This document shows positions 22,716 through 31,353 of a DNA stretch of 49,880 nucleotides, piece after piece (within the stretch, counting starts at the first letter, position 1; each line of letters starts with the position of its first letter). Source of the stretch: an uncultured Prevotellaceae bacterium. Its GTDB lineage: Bacteria > Bacteroidota > Bacteroidia > Bacteroidales > Muribaculaceae. Below the pieces are notes generated by a model. That model was not told the origin of the DNA and ran no database searches. It was given only the letters and a program-made list of their open reading frames with translations. A program made the translations under genes and the position numbers. The DNA is taken from assembly GCA_900541935.1 (NCBI GenBank), contig UQLZ01000013.1, forward strand, positions 1 to 49,880, given 5' to 3'.

Positions 22716-24314
22716 ATGAAGAATTTAACCTTATTAATATTACTTATACTTTTATACACTCCTATTTCAGCACAATACGGCGTATTTGATGAAATAGTGG
22801 ACACTACTGCCTATAAAGATTTTGAAAACCCTCTCCGTTTTGACGACCGACAGGTTATCAACCCAACTACCGAGCCCGACAGTGCCGACATTAGCAGACT
22901 TGAGCACAAGTCATTCTGGCGTGCGACCGCTGAAACTGCAGGTTTCAACATTGGTCTTTGGGCATTCGACCGATATGTGCAAAAAGGGCATTACGCCTAT
23001 ATATCATGGAACTCAATCAAGGAGAACTTCAAGCACGGATTTGAGTGGGACAACGACCACCTTGCAACAAATATGTTTGCACACCCATATAACGGTTCAA
23101 TATTCTATAATGCAGGGCGCTCAAATGGCTACAACTTTTGGCAATCGGAACTATTTGCAATAGGAGGAAGTGCCATGTGGGAGATGTTTATGGAATGTGA
23201 ATACCCATCTACAAACGATATTATAGCAACGCCTATCGGAGGTGCCGCTATCGGAGAGGTTCTTTACCGAACTTCCGACCTTATTCTTGACGAAAGAAGG
23301 ACTGGGGCTAACAGATTCGGCAGGGAATTTGCAGCGTTTCTCGTTAATCCTATGCGAGGATTTACAAGAATCGTCACTGGAAGAGCATGGGAAAGACGGG
23401 CTACATCGGGGCGCAGATTCGGTATTCCTCCAATAAGCCTTGATATCTCTCTTGGTGCAAGACTGCTGGCAATGCACAAAGAAAACACGGGTGCCCGCTT
23501 CGGCACAACTGTAGAACTTAACATGGAGTATGGCGACAGGTTTGCAACAAAGTCGAAGCAACCTTATGACTACTTCTCTTTCCTATTGGAATTACAGTCA
23601 ATGAAAACCCAGCCGCCTTTAAGCAGAATAGAAATAATTGGGCGACTGCTATCCAAAGAACTCGTTGACAAAAATAAAATAAACATCTCCGCCGGACTTT
23701 ACCAGCATTTCGACTACTTTGACTCTGACACTATCAAAAGAAACGAAAGTAAGAATAAGATGACACCTTGCGTCGTCCCTTATAAATTAGGAACGCCTGC
23801 AAGTATCGGCGGTGGTGCAATGTTTCGCATCGCACCGGTAAGCACTTGGGCTATTAACGGATACTGCCATATTAACGGGATACTCCTTGCTGGAGTACTT
23901 ACAGATTTCTACCGCGACTACCACAGGAACTACAACTGGGGCTCTGGCTTCTCCATAAAGTCGGGTATCGACATTTCTCTAAATAACAACAAACTATTAA
24001 TTCACCTCGCAAGCAGATACTACAGAATCTTTACATGGAACGGCTATGACCAAGACTATGACTGGTCACTAACTCCAGAAGGGAAACCTGTAAACGTTCA
24101 GGGTGATTCCTCAAACGCATACTTCAGACACTTTGAGGCTGAAGCAAGTTACAGACTGACAAAAAGGCTATACTTTACAGGCGGTATAGACCACTACTAC
24201 CGCAAGACACACTACACTGGATTAAGAATAACTCAAGACAACGTTACAATCGGCGAACCCCTAATAACAAGCCACCAAATTGGACTGCACATTAAACTAA
24301 CATGCAAACTGTAA
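22716..24314 (+). CDS. DUF3943 outer-membrane-associated protein
   Basis: A 532-residue protein with a signal peptide ending near I-S-A-Q (residue 20). Residues about 65-175 carry the DUF3943 signature: W-A-F-D-R-Y, Y-I-S-W-N-S-I-K, F-E-W-D-N-D and F-A-H-P-Y-N-G-S, then I-G-G-A-A-I-G-E. The remainder is rich in aromatic beta-strands alternating every 8-10 residues and ends I-G-L-H-I-K-L-T-C-K-L, suggesting a beta barrel in the outer membrane. The function of the family is unknown. A TAAATTTG -7 box lies at 22675-22682. Confidence 0.85.
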   Translation: MKNLTLLILLILLYTPISAQYGVFDEIVDTTAYKDFENPLRFDDRQVINPTTEPDSADISRLEHKSFWRATAETAGFNIGLWAFDRYVQKGHYAYISWNSIKENFKHGFEWDNDHLATNMFAHPYNGSIFYNAGRSNGYNFWQSELFAIGGSAMWEMFMECEYPSTNDIIATPIGGAAIGEVLYRTSDLILDERRTGANRFGREFAAFLVNPMRGFTRIVTGRAWERRATSGRRFGIPPISLDISLGARLLAMHKENTGARFGTTVELNMEYGDRFATKSKQPYDYFSFLLELQSMKTQPPLSRIEIIGRLLSKELVDKNKINISAGLYQHFDYFDSDTIKRNESKNKMTPCVVPYKLGTPASIGGGAMFRIAPVSTWAINGYCHINGILLAGVLTDFYRDYHRNYNWGSGFSIKSGIDISLNNNKLLIHLASRYYRIFTWNGYDQDYDWSLTPEGKPVNVQGDSSNAYFRHFEAEASYRLTKRLYFTGGIDHYYRKTHYTGLRITQDNVTIGEPLITSHQIGLHIKLTCKL

Positions 24315-24367
24315 AAAAAACATCAATCCTATATAGATGTTAAATATTTGCATTTTATACATTTTTG

Positions 24368-24398
24368 CTTGTAACTTTAAAAAGCACAACTACATTTG
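24368..24398 (+). promoter_or_regulatory. Promoter of the lipoprotein-TonB receptor-DUF4249 operon
   Basis: CTTG (24368-24371), 19 bases, TACATTTG (24391-24398) matches the Bacteroidota consensus and lies 26 bases before the ATG at 24425. Confidence 0.7.
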
Positions 24399-24424
24399 CA
24401 CACAAAATTAAAATCAGCTTATAT

Positions 24425-24868
24425 ATGAAGTACTTATCAATATTAACATTTCTACTTTTTGCAATTGTAACAAGTTACTCTTGCAACAACAACGAAGATC
24501 CCAACGAGCCTGCATTTGGGTACCATAGTTTTAGAGATGGAACATTCTCAGGAAACAGACTAACAGTCACTATTAATGGAACAAAGGTGGAAAGTGCTAA
24601 AACAGCCATTATGAAATCTGACCTATACGAATCAAATCCTACGCCAGACGGATTAGGAGGAAACCCTACATATAAATCAACAATCATAATCTACGATTTT
24701 CCGAATCCAAAAGGCAAAACCACACTATCAACAATAACAAATTTAAGAGGCTTTAAAGATGAAATAATGCTTGATGGCAAAATTTATATTTATACAGGCA
24801 CATTTACTGGCGACCCTCTTCACAAACACGATAATCAGGGGCTAATTATTGATTTTGTTAATAAATGA
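24425..24868 (+). CDS. Small lipoprotein of a TonB-receptor operon
   Basis: A 147-residue protein with a signal peptide ending in the lipobox-like S-Y-S-C at Cys20, followed by an Asn/Asp/Glu-rich linker (N-N-N-E-D) typical of surface-exposed Bacteroidota lipoproteins. The rest is a small beta-rich domain with no family I recognise. Its stop overlaps the start of the TonB-dependent receptor gene by four bases (ATGA), so it is translated with it and could act as a surface substrate-binding or plug-assisting subunit. An in-frame start 60 bases upstream is less likely because it would precede the promoter-proximal leader. Confidence 0.75.
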   Translation: MKYLSILTFLLFAIVTSYSCNNNEDPNEPAFGYHSFRDGTFSGNRLTVTINGTKVESAKTAIMKSDLYESNPTPDGLGGNPTYKSTIIIYDFPNPKGKTTLSTITNLRGFKDEIMLDGKIYIYTGTFTGDPLHKHDNQGLIIDFVNK

Positions 24869-27135
24869 AAATTTCTTTTAGGCATATAATACTGGCGGGA
24901 AGTATCATGCTTTCCGCCTCTTTATCATTTGGAGAAAATGCGCCAAATGACACCATAACAAGGACAAAAAAACTCAAAGAAATAACAGTCAAGGGCTATG
25001 GTGCAGAGCGTAACCTTAACGCACCTGAAATGGGAAAGATCAGTCTTTCCGAGGCGACTATAACAAAACTTCCTGTTCTGTTTGGAGAACCTGACATTGT
25101 CAAAACACTTCAAACACAACCGGGTGTGTCTCAAGGGATAGAAGGGTTTACCGGGCTTTTTGTCAGAGGCGGTGACAACGACCAAAATATGTTTATCTAC
25201 CACGGACTGCCTCTATACCATGTTAGCCACCTTGGCGGAATTTTCTCATCGTTCAACGTTGCTTCCGTTGCAAGAGTTGATTTCTACAAATCAGCATTCC
25301 CTGCAGAATACGGTGGTCGCATTTCAAGCATTACGGATGTTAAAATGAAAAACCCTGACTTCGAAAACTATCACGGACGCTTTAATATAGGTCTTCTTAG
25401 CGCAAACCTAAGCATTACAGGACCTATTGTGAAAGATAAGACCGCCTTCCGTGCTGGCATTCGCCGCTCTTGGATTGAGGTAATATCAATTCCAACCCTC
25501 GCTGTCCTAAATGCCGTAAATAAAAAGAAAGGAAAGAAAAATATTGCGTCATACAATTTTATGGATTTCGACGCAAGAATAGACCATAAATTTAGCAACA
25601 AGGCTTCTGCAAGAATAATCGGCTACTATGGACACGATTATCTAAAAATCGGTCTAAGAGAATTTCAGCCGGACCCGCTATACGTTGGGGGTTCTTCAAC
25701 GAATTACAATAACCCTGGCTTTTCAGATGAAAACACAAACAAGTTTTCTTGGGGAAACTGGGGCATTATTGGTGCTTTCAACTACCGCACTGGTAAAAGC
25801 AACATTGAGATTTCCGCGTACTACTCTGACTACTCGTCAAACTATCGCCAATCAAGAGAATATCAGTCTGACCTGTCAGACCCATCAACTATGGAGTATA
25901 ACCTAAGCAAAACCAAAAACAGCATTCGCGATGCCGGCATTAAAGCAAACTATTTCGGAGAATTTTCAAAATTTTACAACTTGCATGCCGGAATAGGCTA
26001 TACTCACCACAAATACCTGCCCGAGGGGCTTGCTAACGAGATTAAAACAGCAAACCAAAGCATAATAGAAAATAACGGCTCTCATTCGACACAGGCAGAT
26101 GAAGCGTACGCCTTTGTTGACAATACTTTCAACTTCGGCAAAGCAATTGCTTTAAACGTTGGCTTGAGAGGGGTTTTATATAGCATCGAGGGTGAGAGAT
26201 TCACATCACTTGAACCTCGTGCGTCTCTGAGAATCTTATTGTCAAAGAATTATAGTGTCAAAATGAGTTATGCCCACATGTCACAATGCGTACAACAAGT
26301 ATCACGTAACTTTATCAACCTACCAACAGACTTATGGCAACCGATAACGCCGAGATTCAAACCTCTAACAAGTGACCAATATTCACTTGGCGTCTATGGC
26401 ACTTTACCATATAGTATGTACTTCTCCGTTGAAGGCTGGTATAAGGATATGAACGATATTATTGAATACCGCGAGGGGATATCCCCTCTTGACCCAAGTA
26501 TGCCATGGGAGGATAAACTGACTTCCGGCAAAGGCTGGTCGTACGGTGTTGACCTTAGCATCACAAAAGAGGCTGGGGCTTTTACCGGCTCCATAGGGTA
26601 CGGACTTATGTGGAACTGGAGAAAATTTGCAGACCTTAACCAAGGTTTAAAATTTCCTTCTAAGTTCGACAACCGACACAAATTCAACATCAACGCATCC
26701 TACAAACTGAACAAGAAAATAGAGTTTAATGCCGGTTGGGTATTTATGACCGGCAACAGGCTTACTCTCGCTGTTTATAACTACGACGTTCCCAACTCTT
26801 TTTTTCCAGACGCTCCTTCCGTTGGCTATCCAAAGCCCGGACCTAACCAGGAAATGGATGGACTAAACTATATTCCTTCTCGGAACAACATCAGAATGCC
26901 TGCCTATCACAGACTTGACTTAGGAATGAACATATACCAAAACTTAAAAAAGGGACGTAAGGGAATATGGAATATAAGCCTGTATAACGCTTACTGCCAC
27001 ATGAATGCTCTAACAATAAAAAAGGAAAATTACAACTTCAAAGGTGATGATAATTATCACACTTACAACAGAGCATTTAAGACATTAGGACTTATTCCAT
27101 TAATTCCATCTGTTTCATATACTTTTATATTTTAA
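24865..27135 (+). CDS. TonB-dependent outer-membrane receptor
   Basis: A 756-residue receptor with a signal peptide (about residues 1-23). A short TonB-box-like stretch around K-E-I-T-V-K-G leads into the plug domain (about 45-160; P-G-V-S-Q-G, F-V-R-G-G-D-N-D-Q-N, Y-G-G-R-I-S-S). A 22-strand-type barrel follows and ends with the outer-membrane insertion signal S-Y-T-F-I-F (terminal Phe). It lacks the N-terminal carboxypeptidase-like domain of SusC proteins. It imports a ligand using TonB energy. With a DUF4249 lipoprotein as partner rather than SusD, the ligand is more likely a peptide, metal complex or small molecule than a glycan; this is inference. Confidence 0.92.
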   Translation: MKISFRHIILAGSIMLSASLSFGENAPNDTITRTKKLKEITVKGYGAERNLNAPEMGKISLSEATITKLPVLFGEPDIVKTLQTQPGVSQGIEGFTGLFVRGGDNDQNMFIYHGLPLYHVSHLGGIFSSFNVASVARVDFYKSAFPAEYGGRISSITDVKMKNPDFENYHGRFNIGLLSANLSITGPIVKDKTAFRAGIRRSWIEVISIPTLAVLNAVNKKKGKKNIASYNFMDFDARIDHKFSNKASARIIGYYGHDYLKIGLREFQPDPLYVGGSSTNYNNPGFSDENTNKFSWGNWGIIGAFNYRTGKSNIEISAYYSDYSSNYRQSREYQSDLSDPSTMEYNLSKTKNSIRDAGIKANYFGEFSKFYNLHAGIGYTHHKYLPEGLANEIKTANQSIIENNGSHSTQADEAYAFVDNTFNFGKAIALNVGLRGVLYSIEGERFTSLEPRASLRILLSKNYSVKMSYAHMSQCVQQVSRNFINLPTDLWQPITPRFKPLTSDQYSLGVYGTLPYSMYFSVEGWYKDMNDIIEYREGISPLDPSMPWEDKLTSGKGWSYGVDLSITKEAGAFTGSIGYGLMWNWRKFADLNQGLKFPSKFDNRHKFNINASYKLNKKIEFNAGWVFMTGNRLTLAVYNYDVPNSFFPDAPSVGYPKPGPNQEMDGLNYIPSRNNIRMPAYHRLDLGMNIYQNLKKGRKGIWNISLYNAYCHMNALTIKKENYNFKGDDNYHTYNRAFKTLGLIPLIPSVSYTFIF

Positions 27136-27139
27136 GGCA

Positions 27140-28138
27140 ATGAAAATTTTTATAAAGCACCTGATACTATCGGCAATAGCATTAATAGCAACATCTTGCT
27201 ACAATGAGATTAGTCTTGATGAATATCGCAACGAAAACGGGCAAAACCTACTAACGATAAACTCGTTGCTATGCCCGGACTCGGCTATTTCAGTAATGGT
27301 TTCAAATATGTTCTTCTTTCCAGACAAGCACGACCAACACAATATAATAGAAGACCTTGACATGAACCTTTTTATAAACAATGAGGACAAGGGAAAGATG
27401 AAGTACAACAAATCATCAAAATTGTATTCAAGCGATATAAAGCCTCAACCAGGTGACAAGATTAGAATTGCAACAACATATAAAGGGGCGGAAGTTTCTG
27501 CTACCGACTCAATGCCTCTAAACACACCGATTGAAAAATTGGAAATTTCTTGTCGCGGTCCTGTTACCGTCTTCTCTTCTGAAGACTTCATTTACACATA
27601 TAAAATTACTTTCACCGACAATCCTAACGAGGAAAACTACTATTTCCTTTCATGGTCGGAAGTTGAAAGGGGAAAGGACGTTATGTACGGGCAACCGGAT
27701 TTCAAGCACGAATACGTTTTCCAGATACTCGCCAACGAAATTAGAGGAACAATACCCGGCTGGGAACCTGAATGGCACGGCGGCTTGCCGTTTTCTGACA
27801 AAGGGATTGAAGGGAAAACCCATACTCTCGTAGTTGACGAACTTTTGCAACATGTATATACGTCTCAACTTTGGAGGAAAGAACAAATGAAAAGAGATTT
27901 CAGACTTTTCTCTATTTCGAAATCTTACTATAAATATTTGGTTGACATCATTCTTAACAAGACTGACGACGGCGGCTTGCAAGGTGGAATGATAGACCTC
28001 GGCATTGCAGACCCTATCAAAATCTACAGCAATATCAATAACGGCATAGGAATTATGGGATGTTACTCAACATCACACTATGTCGTTGACGTTTTCAAAA
28101 TAGTTGGTCCTATCCTACCACCCAAAAGCGGACTATAA
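27140..28138 (+). CDS. DUF4249 lipoprotein
   Basis: A 332-residue lipoprotein with lipobox A-T-S-C at Cys20 and the DUF4249 pattern: an N-terminal beta-rich half with S-L-L-C-P-D-S and a P-G-D-K-I-R-I motif, and a C-terminal half including G-I-M-G-C-Y-S-T-S near the end. DUF4249 proteins are normally encoded directly after TonB-dependent receptors lacking SusD, as here (four bases after the receptor stop), and probably sit on the receptor at the cell surface. Its stop codon overlaps the convergent SGNH-like gene by six bases (28133-28138). Confidence 0.88.
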   Translation: MKIFIKHLILSAIALIATSCYNEISLDEYRNENGQNLLTINSLLCPDSAISVMVSNMFFFPDKHDQHNIIEDLDMNLFINNEDKGKMKYNKSSKLYSSDIKPQPGDKIRIATTYKGAEVSATDSMPLNTPIEKLEISCRGPVTVFSSEDFIYTYKITFTDNPNEENYYFLSWSEVERGKDVMYGQPDFKHEYVFQILANEIRGTIPGWEPEWHGGLPFSDKGIEGKTHTLVVDELLQHVYTSQLWRKEQMKRDFRLFSISKSYYKYLVDIILNKTDDGGLQGGMIDLGIADPIKIYSNINNGIGIMGCYSTSHYVVDVFKIVGPILPPKSGL

Positions 28139-29032
28139 TAACTGCTTCAGGTCATGGGCAAAGATGGATGTAAACAGCTTTGCCCCCTTATCCCAAAGGT
28201 GACCGCCGTCGCGGTAATATTCGGGATGGTCAAGGAAAAGTCCTGAGGTATGATAGTCCAGGAACGGAATTCCATTCTTCTTGGCAAGTGAATCTATCGG
28301 TGCATAAAGGCCTTTCCGAGCTATGCAGAACATCGGCGAAATGGCAAAAACTACCTTTATGTCCCGTTCACGACACACATCAATGAATTTCTGCAAATAG
28401 TGCATCTTCAACTGTTCAACCTCTATATCCAAATCAAGTGTAAAAGGCTTATCGGGATGAAATGCCGGCTTCGGATTAGGGATATAGCCACAAACATCAT
28501 CCTCCTGACTGTCGAAAAACATACCACCGATATTATTTACTGCCAGAGAATTATACCTGTACAAATGGCTTAATTTATATTTCCATAAATTTCCGGCTTC
28601 CGCAAAGACAGAATCTGCTTCGGCACTTCTGCCAACGTATGGTGCAAAAACTGAGATAGCCTCAAACTGATTCTCATATTTCGCAAAGTCATTCCCCATC
28701 AATTCAAGGCATACAATCTTGGGAGTATGATGCTCAAGCAATAGACTAAGAGAAATATAATGCGAATAAATTGACTCGCTACCGTCAACGCCACCGTTAT
28801 ATACAGTCATTCCCAAACTGTCACCCAAAATTGGCGACACATAATGGAAATTACATCTGGAAGTTCCTAATAGAATCACATCCTCATCTGCCTCATCAGC
28901 AAGATAGCGGATTTTTTCGGCAATATAGTTATCAGTATTGTCATATACCCATTGCATAGCAAACCCACCTGCTCTGTCAACGGCAAAAAGCCCTACTAAA
29001 ACAAATAATATACTTATCAGCAACTTCTTCAT
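28133..29032 (-). CDS. SGNH-like exported protein, partner of the MBOAT acyltransferase
   Basis: A 299-residue protein anchored by an N-terminal membrane helix (about residues 4-22). The SGNH-type block I reads L-L-G-T-S-R (about residues 54-59) and block V reads Y-Y-R-D-G-G-H-L near residue 275, giving a possible Ser/Asp/His set. DltD/AlgX/AlgJ-like proteins of this kind take acyl groups passed by an MBOAT and move them to a surface polymer. Its gene starts five bases after the MBOAT gene, so the two form an operon. The acceptor polymer is unknown. Confidence 0.78.
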   Translation of the reverse strand: MKKLLISILFVLVGLFAVDRAGGFAMQWVYDNTDNYIAEKIRYLADEADEDVILLGTSRCNFHYVSPILGDSLGMTVYNGGVDGSESIYSHYISLSLLLEHHTPKIVCLELMGNDFAKYENQFEAISVFAPYVGRSAEADSVFAEAGNLWKYKLSHLYRYNSLAVNNIGGMFFDSQEDDVCGYIPNPKPAFHPDKPFTLDLDIEVEQLKMHYLQKFIDVCRERDIKVVFAISPMFCIARKGLYAPIDSLAKKNGIPFLDYHTSGLFLDHPEYYRDGGHLWDKGAKLFTSIFAHDLKQLL

Positions 29033-29037
29033 AGCAT

Positions 29038-30441
29038 CTAAAATTGAAAATAAATAAACTGGTCTCCGTTAAGAACGCCAAAAAGGAAGATAAATGCAAT
29101 CATTGCAACAATATAAACGTGCCTTACTATCCATGACGGAGAACATGAAAGAGTGAATTTTGAGCCTCTTTCATCCTTGATTTCTTTCGCAAGAAGGATA
29201 GTTAACGCCATCGCCACTGCAAGCAGATTACTCTTGTGCATATACGGTACTCCACAGTCGGTTGCAATTTCTTTAAAAATCACAAAGGCATCTGAAATGG
29301 TATTCGCCCTAAAAAACACCCAAGCGGCTGCAACGAGAACAAAAGTCAGCACACAATGGAAAAATTTCGATACCGAATGCCATTGCTTCTTATTCCAACC
29401 CAAAAACCGCTCAACGCAAAGCAAAAGCCCGTGCAGAGTTCCCCAGACTATAAAAGTCCAGTTTGCCCCATGCCAGGCACCACTAAGGATAAAAGTTGCC
29501 AAAACGTTGATATAACTGCGGACCCTTCCTTTTTTGTTACCACCTAACGGGATGTAAACATAATCACGAAACCATGAAGAAAGTGAGATATGCCACCTGT
29601 GCCAAAACTCAGAAACACTCATTGAAAGATATGGCCGACGAAAATTCTCCATCAAATTGAAGCCCATTGCCTTAGCAGCCCCGATTGCGGTTAGGGAATA
29701 GCCGGCAAAATCGCCATATATCTGAAAAGCAAACAATAGCGAAGCAATGAAAAACGAACTGCCGTTATGATAAGGCACGTTATTAAAAACCGGGTCAACA
29801 TAGAGTCCGCATCTGTCGGCAAGTGCAAGTTTCAGGAAATATCCCCACAGCATCAGCCGCACGCCGGACATAATATTTTCATAAGAAAAAACTTTCTTTT
29901 CATGGAACTGCGGCAACAAGTTAGTAGAGCGCTCAATAGGCCCGGCAACCAGTTGCGGAAAGAAAGAAACGAACAAGGCGTAAGTAAAGAAATTCCGCTC
30001 CACAGCGACCTTGCCCTTATATACGTCAATGGAATAGCCCAACGCCTGAAAAATATAGAAAGAAATCCCGACAGGAAGCAAAAGGTGAAAATGCGGGAAC
30101 TCAACAGCAAGCCCTACTGCATTCAAAAGGGAAGTGATATTCTCCGCCACAAATGCGTAATACTTGAAAAAGAAAAGGATAGTAAGATTAGCCACCAGAC
30201 TGCCGACGAGAAAAGCCTTTTTCTTTTTTCTTTCAGTAACTCTGTCAATCCCGATAGCAGCAAAAAAAGTTATCGCAGTACTCGAAAGTAGCAGCAACGC
30301 ATAGACAGGCTCCCAGTTCATATAAAAGAAATAACTGGCAGCAAGCAAGAAAATATTTCGTATTCTTACCGACGGCAGCATAAAGAACACCGCCACAACA
30401 ATCGGAAAAAACAGTAAAAAACTTATCGAATTAAACAGCAT
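29038..30441 (-). CDS. MBOAT family O-acyltransferase
   Basis: A 467-residue integral membrane protein with about 10-12 helices. Family motifs are visible: Y-F-F-Y-M-N-W near the start, L-P-V-G-I-S-F-Y-I-F-Q, G-P-I-E-R, F-W-H-R-W-H-I-S-L-S-S-W-F-R-D-Y and the catalytic His in L-S-G-A-W-H-G-A-N-W. AlgI/DltB-like enzymes move acetyl or other acyl groups across the inner membrane to an exported acceptor. Paired with the SGNH-like protein at 28133-29032, it probably O-acylates a surface polysaccharide. It starts at 30441; no glycan synthesis genes adjoin. Confidence 0.93.
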   Translation of the reverse strand: MLFNSISFLLFFPIVVAVFFMLPSVRIRNIFLLAASYFFYMNWEPVYALLLLSSTAITFFAAIGIDRVTERKKKKAFLVGSLVANLTILFFFKYYAFVAENITSLLNAVGLAVEFPHFHLLLPVGISFYIFQALGYSIDVYKGKVAVERNFFTYALFVSFFPQLVAGPIERSTNLLPQFHEKKVFSYENIMSGVRLMLWGYFLKLALADRCGLYVDPVFNNVPYHNGSSFFIASLLFAFQIYGDFAGYSLTAIGAAKAMGFNLMENFRRPYLSMSVSEFWHRWHISLSSWFRDYVYIPLGGNKKGRVRSYINVLATFILSGAWHGANWTFIVWGTLHGLLLCVERFLGWNKKQWHSVSKFFHCVLTFVLVAAAWVFFRANTISDAFVIFKEIATDCGVPYMHKSNLLAVAMALTILLAKEIKDERGSKFTLSCSPSWIVRHVYIVAMIAFIFLFGVLNGDQFIYFQF

Positions 30442-30501
30442 TTGTCCTATAATTTGTTGTAAAGATATAACAAATTATCGAACTTAGCACTCTAACAATA
30501 T

Positions 30502-31041
30502 TCATAAGCAGACAAATACATTCTCCCAAAATAACATACATTTTTTTATCTCAACACCGTAATGGTAATTGCCGATATTGCCGTCTGAGCAGATTATACG
30601 ATGACAAGGGATAACTACTGCAACTGGATTTTTTCCGACAGCAGTACCAACAGCCCTCAAAGCACGAGGTTTCCCTATCAACCGCGCTATATCGGAATAG
30701 GTTGCAGTCGTTCCCTTTTCAACAAAAAGCAATGCTTTCCAAACGCTCAACTGGAAATCTGTCCCCCACAAATGAAGCGTACATTCCTCTCTATCAAAGG
30801 GGTTGTCAAAACGGTTTTCAAATAAATCAGCGTATGGGAAACGCTTTTTAAGTTCTTCGATTCCTTTTTCTTTATCGGCAAAAAAACCTGCAAAGCAAAC
30901 TCCTTTATCACTCTTTGCAACAAGCATTTCACCGAATTCATAACAAAACCGACAATAATACAATTTCAAATTATTATATTCAAAAAGTATCATTCTTAGC
31001 ACATTGACCTTATTAACATTATAATTATCTAACGATTTCAT
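30502..31041 (-). CDS. Methylated-DNA--protein-cysteine methyltransferase
   Basis: A 179-residue O6-alkylguanine-DNA alkyltransferase (Ogt/Ada C-terminal type). The DNA-binding helix R-A-L-R-A-V-G-T-A-V-G-K-N-P-V leads to the active site V-I-P-C-H-R-I-I with acceptor Cys146. It takes the alkyl group from O6-methylguanine in a suicide reaction. The usual G-G-Y-x-x-G after the active site is N-Y-H-Y-G here, a mild divergence, and the C-terminal M-L-F-W-E helix is retained. The first 16 residues have no counterpart in relatives, so a start at Met17 (30993) is also possible. Confidence 0.9.
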   Translation of the reverse strand: MKSLDNYNVNKVNVLRMILFEYNNLKLYYCRFCYEFGEMLVAKSDKGVCFAGFFADKEKGIEELKKRFPYADLFENRFDNPFDREECTLHLWGTDFQLSVWKALLFVEKGTTATYSDIARLIGKPRALRAVGTAVGKNPVAVVIPCHRIICSDGNIGNYHYGVEIKKCMLFWENVFVCL

Positions 31042-31140
31042 ACACTGATATCAAGCATTTAACAACTCCAAAAATATATCTAATTCCGATTGTAATAAAG
31101 AATTAACAGCGAAATTTTGGTATTTTAAGAATAAATGATT

Positions 31141-31268
31141 TACTTTGCGAACAAAACAAGGATTTAGCGAATTTCTAAATCCGCACATAGAAACATTATT
31201 TTTTTCATTAGTTGTCAGTGGTTAAAACCACAAAAAGAGCAATTCGCAGGGATGTGAGTTGCTTTTTT
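31141..31268 (+). ncRNA. Candidate small RNA with its own terminator
   Basis: The space between two minus-strand genes holds, on the plus strand, a TACTTTGC box (31141-31148, near the -7 consensus). A hairpin GGATTTAG/CTAAATCC follows (31160-31167 with 31175-31182), then GTGGTT-aa-AACCAC (31218-31231), and a terminator-like AGCAATTC/GAGTTGCT stem (31238-31245 with 31256-31263, one G-U pair) followed by a T run. No plus-strand gene lies upstream to need this terminator. An orphan sRNA of about 110-120 bases fits, but it is predicted by eye only. Confidence 0.35.
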
Positions 31269-31297
31269 ATTACAAAAAACCGATTGGGGATAAAAAA

Positions 31298-31330
31298 ACA
31301 GAGTGAACCAAAATTTTTGATTCACTCTGT
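31298..31330 (-). terminator. Terminator after the cleaved-adhesin operon
   Basis: ACAGAGTGAA (31298-31307) pairs perfectly with TTCACTCTGT (31321-31330). A run of A at 31292-31298 gives a U tract on the minus-strand transcript. Confidence 0.85.
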
Positions 31331-31353
31331 AATAATTTATTTCAGACTTTTGC

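Noticed and set aside
24865..28138. SusC/SusD-type glycan importer
   Set aside because: The receptor lacks the N-terminal carboxypeptidase-like domain and the following lipoprotein is DUF4249, not SusD.
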